Source: Nocardioides jiangxiensis
Lineage (GTDB): Bacteria; Actinomycetota; Actinomycetes; Propionibacteriales; Nocardioidaceae
DNA: 64,000 nucleotides
Assembly: GCF_030580915.1 (NCBI RefSeq)
Contig: NZ_JAUQTA010000001.1
Location: 930,001-994,000, forward strand
Reading direction: 5' to 3'
Shown: piece after piece, positions 60,036-64,000 of the stretch
How the letters are laid out: each line of letters begins with the position of its first letter
How positions within the stretch are numbered: the stretch's first letter is position 1
Translations under genes and position numbers: made by a program
The notes under the pieces: generated by a model
What the model saw: only the letters and a program-made list of their open reading frames with translations
Databases searched by the model: none
What the model was told of the DNA's origin: nothing

Positions 60036-60508
60036 GCAGCGACCCGCTTGGCGAGGAAGACCGCCTCGGGGTGGCAGGCGTACACGCCCCAGCCGGGAAC
60101 CGGCTGGTAGCCGGCCGACTCGTAGAGCGCGATCGCCTCGGGCTGGAGCGGTCCGGTGTTGAGGACGACGACGTCGTGGCCCGCAGCCGCCGCCGACCGT
60201 TCGAGGTGGGCGAGCATCAGCCGCGCCAGCCCGCGACGCTGGACCTGCTCCACGACGTACATCCGCTTGACCTCGGCGGTCGCGGTCGAGCCCAGCCGCT
60301 CGAGGCCGACGTGCCGCCACGCTCCGGTGGCGACGGGCTGCCCGTCGAGGCGGCCGAGGAAGAACTCCCCGGCCGGCGGCGTGAACTCGGCCGGGTCCAT
60401 CGGGGAGGCGTCCGGCCCGCCGTAGCGCTCCACGTAGATCTGCTGCACCCGGGCCATCAGCGCGACGGCGTCCGGATGGTCATACGGAACCCGGACGATC
60501 TCCATCAC
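60032..60508 (-). CDS. GNAT family N-acetyltransferase
   Basis: 158 residues. GNAT fold with KRMYVVEQVQRRGLARLMLAHLE (about 82-104) holding the acetyl-CoA loop QRRGLA and a C-terminal ALYESAGYQPV block. Substrate unknown. GTG 60508 followed by ATG 60505 are possible starts; GTG is preferred because TATTGT lies exactly 6 bases upstream. Divergent from serC, 69 bases between starts. Confidence 0.87.
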   Translation of the reverse strand: MMEIVRVPYDHPDAVALMARVQQIYVERYGGPDASPMDPAEFTPPAGEFFLGRLDGQPVATGAWRHVGLERLGSTATAEVKRMYVVEQVQRRGLARLMLAHLERSAAAAGHDVVVLNTGPLQPEAIALYESAGYQPVPGWGVYACHPEAVFLAKRVAA

Positions 60509-60565
60509 GCTGTCACAATAGGACCCTGACAACGGGGTCAGGTGCCGCGACAACCACAATCGTGA

Positions 60566-61696
<1,131 letters not shown>

Positions 61697-61715
61697 GCCG
61701 ACCGCGCCGGCGTAC

Positions 61716-61749
61716 GTCGGGCCCGTCACCGCGAGGTGGCGGGCCCGAC
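61716..61749 (+). terminator. hairpin after serC
   Basis: 15-bp stem GTCGGGCCCGTCACC / GGTGGCGGGCCCGAC (one T-G pair) with GCGA tetraloop, 19 bases past the stop. Confidence 0.82.
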
Positions 61750-61781
61750 GCGTGTCCGGGTGCCGCACGACCCCTGGGGCA

Positions 61782-61857
61782 AGATCTCCACCCAGGTGAG
61801 GATCTGCGCGCCTCTTCCCGCACGAAGGCGGAGAGATCTTCACCCGGGCGAAGACCT
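61782..61857. repeat. two tandem AGATCT-type palindromes (family C)
   Basis: AGATCTCCACCCAGGTGAGG-ATCT at 61782-61805 and AGATCTTCACCCGGGCGAAG-ACCT at 61834-61857 are imperfect palindromes of the same pattern. The second also forms CGGGCGA...TCGCCCG with 61861-61867. They lie between convergent serC and the macrodomain gene and may add a terminator for the latter. Confidence 0.7.
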
Positions 61858-61871
61858 TCGTCGCCCGGGGC

Positions 61872-62366
61872 TCAGCTCAGTAGACCCGCCACCACGTCGT
61901 ACGCCGCGTCGCTGAAGGCCACGAGCCGGGCGACCTCGACGTCGGTCGTCGCCGCCGCGAACGCCTCGAGCGCCGCCGTCACCGACTCCGCCACGGACCA
62001 GCCGTAGACCCCGGCCCCCACGAGAGGGAAGGCGAGGCTGCGCGCACCGAGCTCGTCGGCGACCTCGAGGCAGCGCCGGTAGCAGGAGACCAGCAGTCCC
62101 CGGTCGGTCTGGCCCGCGTGCCGGTCCGGACCGACGGTGTGGATCACCCAGCGGGCGCGCAGGTCGCCGGCGGTCGTCCAGCCGGCGTCGCCGGTCGCGA
62201 GCCCGTGCGGGAAGCGGGCGACACAGTCCGCGAGGATCGCGGGCCCACCGGCCCGGTGGATCGCTCCGTCGACTCCCCCACCGCCGCGCATGCGGGTGTT
62301 GGCGGCGTTGACGACCGCGTCGACGTCCTCGGCGGTGATGTCACCCCGGACGACCTCGACCCGCAC
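61872..62366 (-). CDS. macrodomain protein (ADP-ribose-binding hydrolase)
   Basis: 164 residues, a stand-alone macrodomain of the YmdB/MacroD kind. VNAANTRMRGGGGVDGAIHRAGG (about 20-42) supplies the catalytic Asp and glycine loop, and LVGAGVYGWS (about 114-123) the second ADP-ribose loop. Expected activities are removal of O-acetyl-ADP-ribose or mono-ADP-ribose from Glu/Asp. GTG start; ACTAGGGC upstream overlaps the PhaC-like gene's region. It follows that gene by 8 bases and is likely co-transcribed. Confidence 0.92.
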   Translation of the reverse strand: MRVEVVRGDITAEDVDAVVNAANTRMRGGGGVDGAIHRAGGPAILADCVARFPHGLATGDAGWTTAGDLRARWVIHTVGPDRHAGQTDRGLLVSCYRRCLEVADELGARSLAFPLVGAGVYGWSVAESVTAALEAFAAATTDVEVARLVAFSDAAYDVVAGLLS

Positions 62367-62374
62367 CGTCGGCC

Positions 62375-63460
62375 CTAGTTGTAGTCGTTGAGGAAGGCGT
62401 CGAGCTGCTTCCAGCTCGTCGTCGCCGCCGACGTGCCGGTGAGGAGACCCAGGTGACCGCCGGGCACCGTCGCGAGGCGCACCTCGGGGCTGCCGGTCAA
62501 GATCTCCGCGGCGTGGTGGACCGCGGGGATCGGCGCGAGGACGTCGGAGGTGCCCGCGATCGCGAGGACGGGCACGTGGACGTCGGCGAAGTCGACCAGG
62601 CGGTTCGGCCCCTGGACCTTGCCGGTCGCGACCTCGTTGCGCATCGCCATCTGCAGGTACACCTGCAAGGTGGCCTTGCCCGGGTAGGCGAGCATGTTGT
62701 TCATCAGCGCGTCGACGGCCTGGATCTGCCCGAGGAAGTCGCGGTCGTCACGACGACTCCAGACCTTCATCGGCTTGCGGAGGTACGTCGGGATGGCCGT
62801 CGCCTTGAAGCCGAGGCTGACCAGCGGCGACGGGATGGAGCCGATCGCCTTGATGCCGGTGCCCAGGATCCGCCCACCGGTCGCCTTGCCGATCATCCGG
62901 AACGGCATCAGCAGCGGCACCTTCGACATGTCGAAGGGGCTGCCGAAGACGGTCACCGTGTTGACCGGCAGCTCCGGGTGGGTCGCGACCGTGCCGGTCG
63001 CGATCAGGCCGCCCAGCGACCAGCCGATGAGGTTGACCTTCGCGCCCCCGTGCTCCTCGGAGACCCGCCGGATGGCGTGGGGGATGACGTCGTTGATCCA
63101 GAACTCGATGCCCACGCCCTTGTCGTTGCCCGCGTGCACCTCGTCGTAGTCGACCAGGTAGGCGTGGCGGCCGGTGAGCACGAGGTGCTCGGCGAGCGAG
63201 CAGCCCTGACGCAGGTCGAAGCAGAGCGACTGGGCACCGAGCGGCGGGACCAGCAGGACGGGTCCGTCGACCTGCGGGATGCCGGGCTTCGGGGTGTAGC
63301 GCGTGAGCCGCCGCAGCCGTCCGGTGTCGATGACCTCGCCCGGCGTCCGCGACAGGTCGGCGATGCCGCCGCGCACCAGGAAGTCCCAGAGGTTGGTGAC
63401 GGCCTGGCGACGCTGCTCGAGGGTGCGCTTGGGGCTGAAGAGGGCGGGGGTGTTGCTCAC
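62375..63460 (-). CDS. PhaC-like alpha/beta hydrolase with Ser nucleophile
   Basis: 361 residues, resembling the core of poly-3-hydroxyalkanoate synthases: VLLVPPLGAQSLCFDLRQGCSLAEHL, AYLVDYDEVHAGNDKGVGIEFWINDVIP, and the nucleophile elbow GWSLGG (about 150-155). PHA synthases have Cys in this elbow (GxCxG); Ser here argues against polymerase activity and for a hydrolase or acyltransferase. D and H of the triad are in GTSDVLAP and GGHLG. TAGGTT (63467-63472) lies 6 bases before the GTG start. Confidence 0.82.
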   Translation of the reverse strand: MSNTPALFSPKRTLEQRRQAVTNLWDFLVRGGIADLSRTPGEVIDTGRLRRLTRYTPKPGIPQVDGPVLLVPPLGAQSLCFDLRQGCSLAEHLVLTGRHAYLVDYDEVHAGNDKGVGIEFWINDVIPHAIRRVSEEHGGAKVNLIGWSLGGLIATGTVATHPELPVNTVTVFGSPFDMSKVPLLMPFRMIGKATGGRILGTGIKAIGSIPSPLVSLGFKATAIPTYLRKPMKVWSRRDDRDFLGQIQAVDALMNNMLAYPGKATLQVYLQMAMRNEVATGKVQGPNRLVDFADVHVPVLAIAGTSDVLAPIPAVHHAAEILTGSPEVRLATVPGGHLGLLTGTSAATTSWKQLDAFLNDYN

Positions 63461-63516
63461 GCGGGCAACCTACTCCTCCGGCGGGCCGGATGTAACCGCT
63501 CCGACCCGCCGCGAGA

Positions 63517-64000
63517 TCACCCGAGCAGGCGTGCTGTCGCGCGCTCGACGGCCGCCTGCCGGGCATCGTCGTCGGCGTACGGACGGCGCAGGGTGGCGGC
63601 GATCGTCCGTCCCTCCTCGAAGGCGTCGAGAACCCCGGGCGCGACGTAGGAGGACCGTGCGACCGCCGGCGTGTTGCCGAGGTAGGACGCCACCTCCCTC
63701 ATCGCCGCCGCGACGGTACGCCGCCGGGCCGCCGCCGTCTCCGCGGGCGGCGCCTCCGCCAGGGCCACGGCCGCGAGCACGGTCGCGTGCCAGGTGCGCA
63801 GGTCCTTCGCCGTGACGTCGAGGCCGGTCACGTCCCGCACGTAGGCGTTGACGGTGGCCGGGTCGAGCGTGCGCCACCGCCGGCCGTCGCGCCAGGCGAG
63901 GAGCTGGCGCGCGCCCCGGCGCCGTCGCATCGCGAGGACCGCATCGACCACGGCCGGGTCGGCGATCTCGATGGCGTGCTCCACCCCGGACTTGCCGGTG
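63517..64000 (-). CDS. DNA topoisomerase IB, C-terminal part (cut by window edge)
   Basis: 161 residues of the poxvirus/bacterial-type TopIB are visible; the start is beyond base 64000. GKSGVEHAIEIADPAVV, then DLRTWHATVLAAVAL with the catalytic Arg-x-x-His (RTWH), and SSYVAPGVLDAFEEG with the nucleophilic Tyr near the C-terminus. It relaxes supercoils by transient 3'-phosphotyrosine bonds. The position 56 bases upstream of the PhaC-like gene is compatible with separate promoters. Confidence 0.92.
   Translation of the reverse strand, partial: TGKSGVEHAIEIADPAVVDAVLAMRRRRGARQLLAWRDGRRWRTLDPATVNAYVRDVTGLDVTAKDLRTWHATVLAAVALAEAPPAETAAARRRTVAAAMREVASYLGNTPAVARSSYVAPGVLDAFEEGRTIAATLRRPYADDDARQAAVERATARLLG

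Overview
The window is high-GC (about 70%), dense and ordinary chromosomal DNA of an actinobacterium. Gene content and order suggest the Nocardioidaceae (Nocardioides-like): resuscitation-promoting factors, a c-di-AMP riboswitch of the actinobacterial type, the SepX/GlpR-Glp divisome pair, a protein O-mannosyltransferase next to rsmI, the gluABCD glutamate uptake operon beside miaB, and many apparently leaderless genes. No insertion sequence, prophage or CRISPR array was seen. The genus is an inference.

Layout. 0.1-6.6 kb: secreted and surface functions (a small exported protein, a reprolysin-like metalloprotease with a structured leader, a LemA/DUF2207 membrane pair, an SGNH hydrolase, an SRPBCC protein). 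6.7-17.4 kb: the minus-strand tRNA-modification/lysine block hflX, dapF, miaA, miaB, interrupted by an Rpf protein under a c-di-AMP riboswitch, a LicD-like protein, a Q/G/Y/E-rich disordered protein, a Nudix hydrolase, a permuted papain-like protein, two tiny genes and a DUF559/AbiEi gene broken by one TGA and flanked by inverted palindromes. 17.5-20.8 kb: gluABCD. 20.9-23.4 kb: a LEA-like repeat protein, a DUF4442 hotdog protein, a delta-9 type desaturase and a MarR regulator. 23.4-31.1 kb: ABC-F, ispE, rsmA, rpfB, tatD, an alpha/beta hydrolase and rsmI on the minus strand, in an order close to Mycobacterium tuberculosis Rv1003-Rv1011. 31.1-36.8 kb: pmt, an unknown cytosolic protein, a secreted protein and a copper-amine-oxidase-like lipoprotein. 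36.8-44.1 kb: tRNA-Ala(CGC), then sepX/glpR, rimJ-like, moaB, moaC, glp, a UDPGP-type uridylyltransferase, 5-formyl-THF cyclo-ligase, a Ruc/FmdB zinc-ribbon protein, mscL and an SAF protein, again matching the Mtb Rv0984-Rv0996 neighbourhood. 44.2-52.7 kb: an LCP cell-wall ligase, tRNA-Arg(CCT), a methyltransferase, an enoyl-reductase-like protein, a beta-propeller protein, DUF2277, a DtxR regulator and a GH13 enzyme. 52.9-57.3 kb: a TetR-controlled heterodimeric ABC exporter. 57.4-64 kb: pdxH, citrate synthase, DedA, GNAT, serC, a macrodomain protein, a PhaC-like hydrolase and the 3' part of a type IB topoisomerase cut by the window edge.

Common themes are cell-wall remodelling and envelope traffic (two Rpf enzymes, LCP, PMT, desaturase, mechanosensitive channel, exporter), tRNA/rRNA modification (miaA, miaB, rsmA, rsmI, hflX) and the division-linked Glp/GlpR pair inside a molybdopterin gene cluster. 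Regulation is visible in the DNA: a c-di-AMP riboswitch, an unidentified structured leader, three palindromic operators at promoters, a matching 12-base GntR-like motif at two distant promoters, and a recurrent TAnnnT box 6-7 bases before start codons that marks leaderless transcripts. Several intergenic spaces hold family-specific palindromes.
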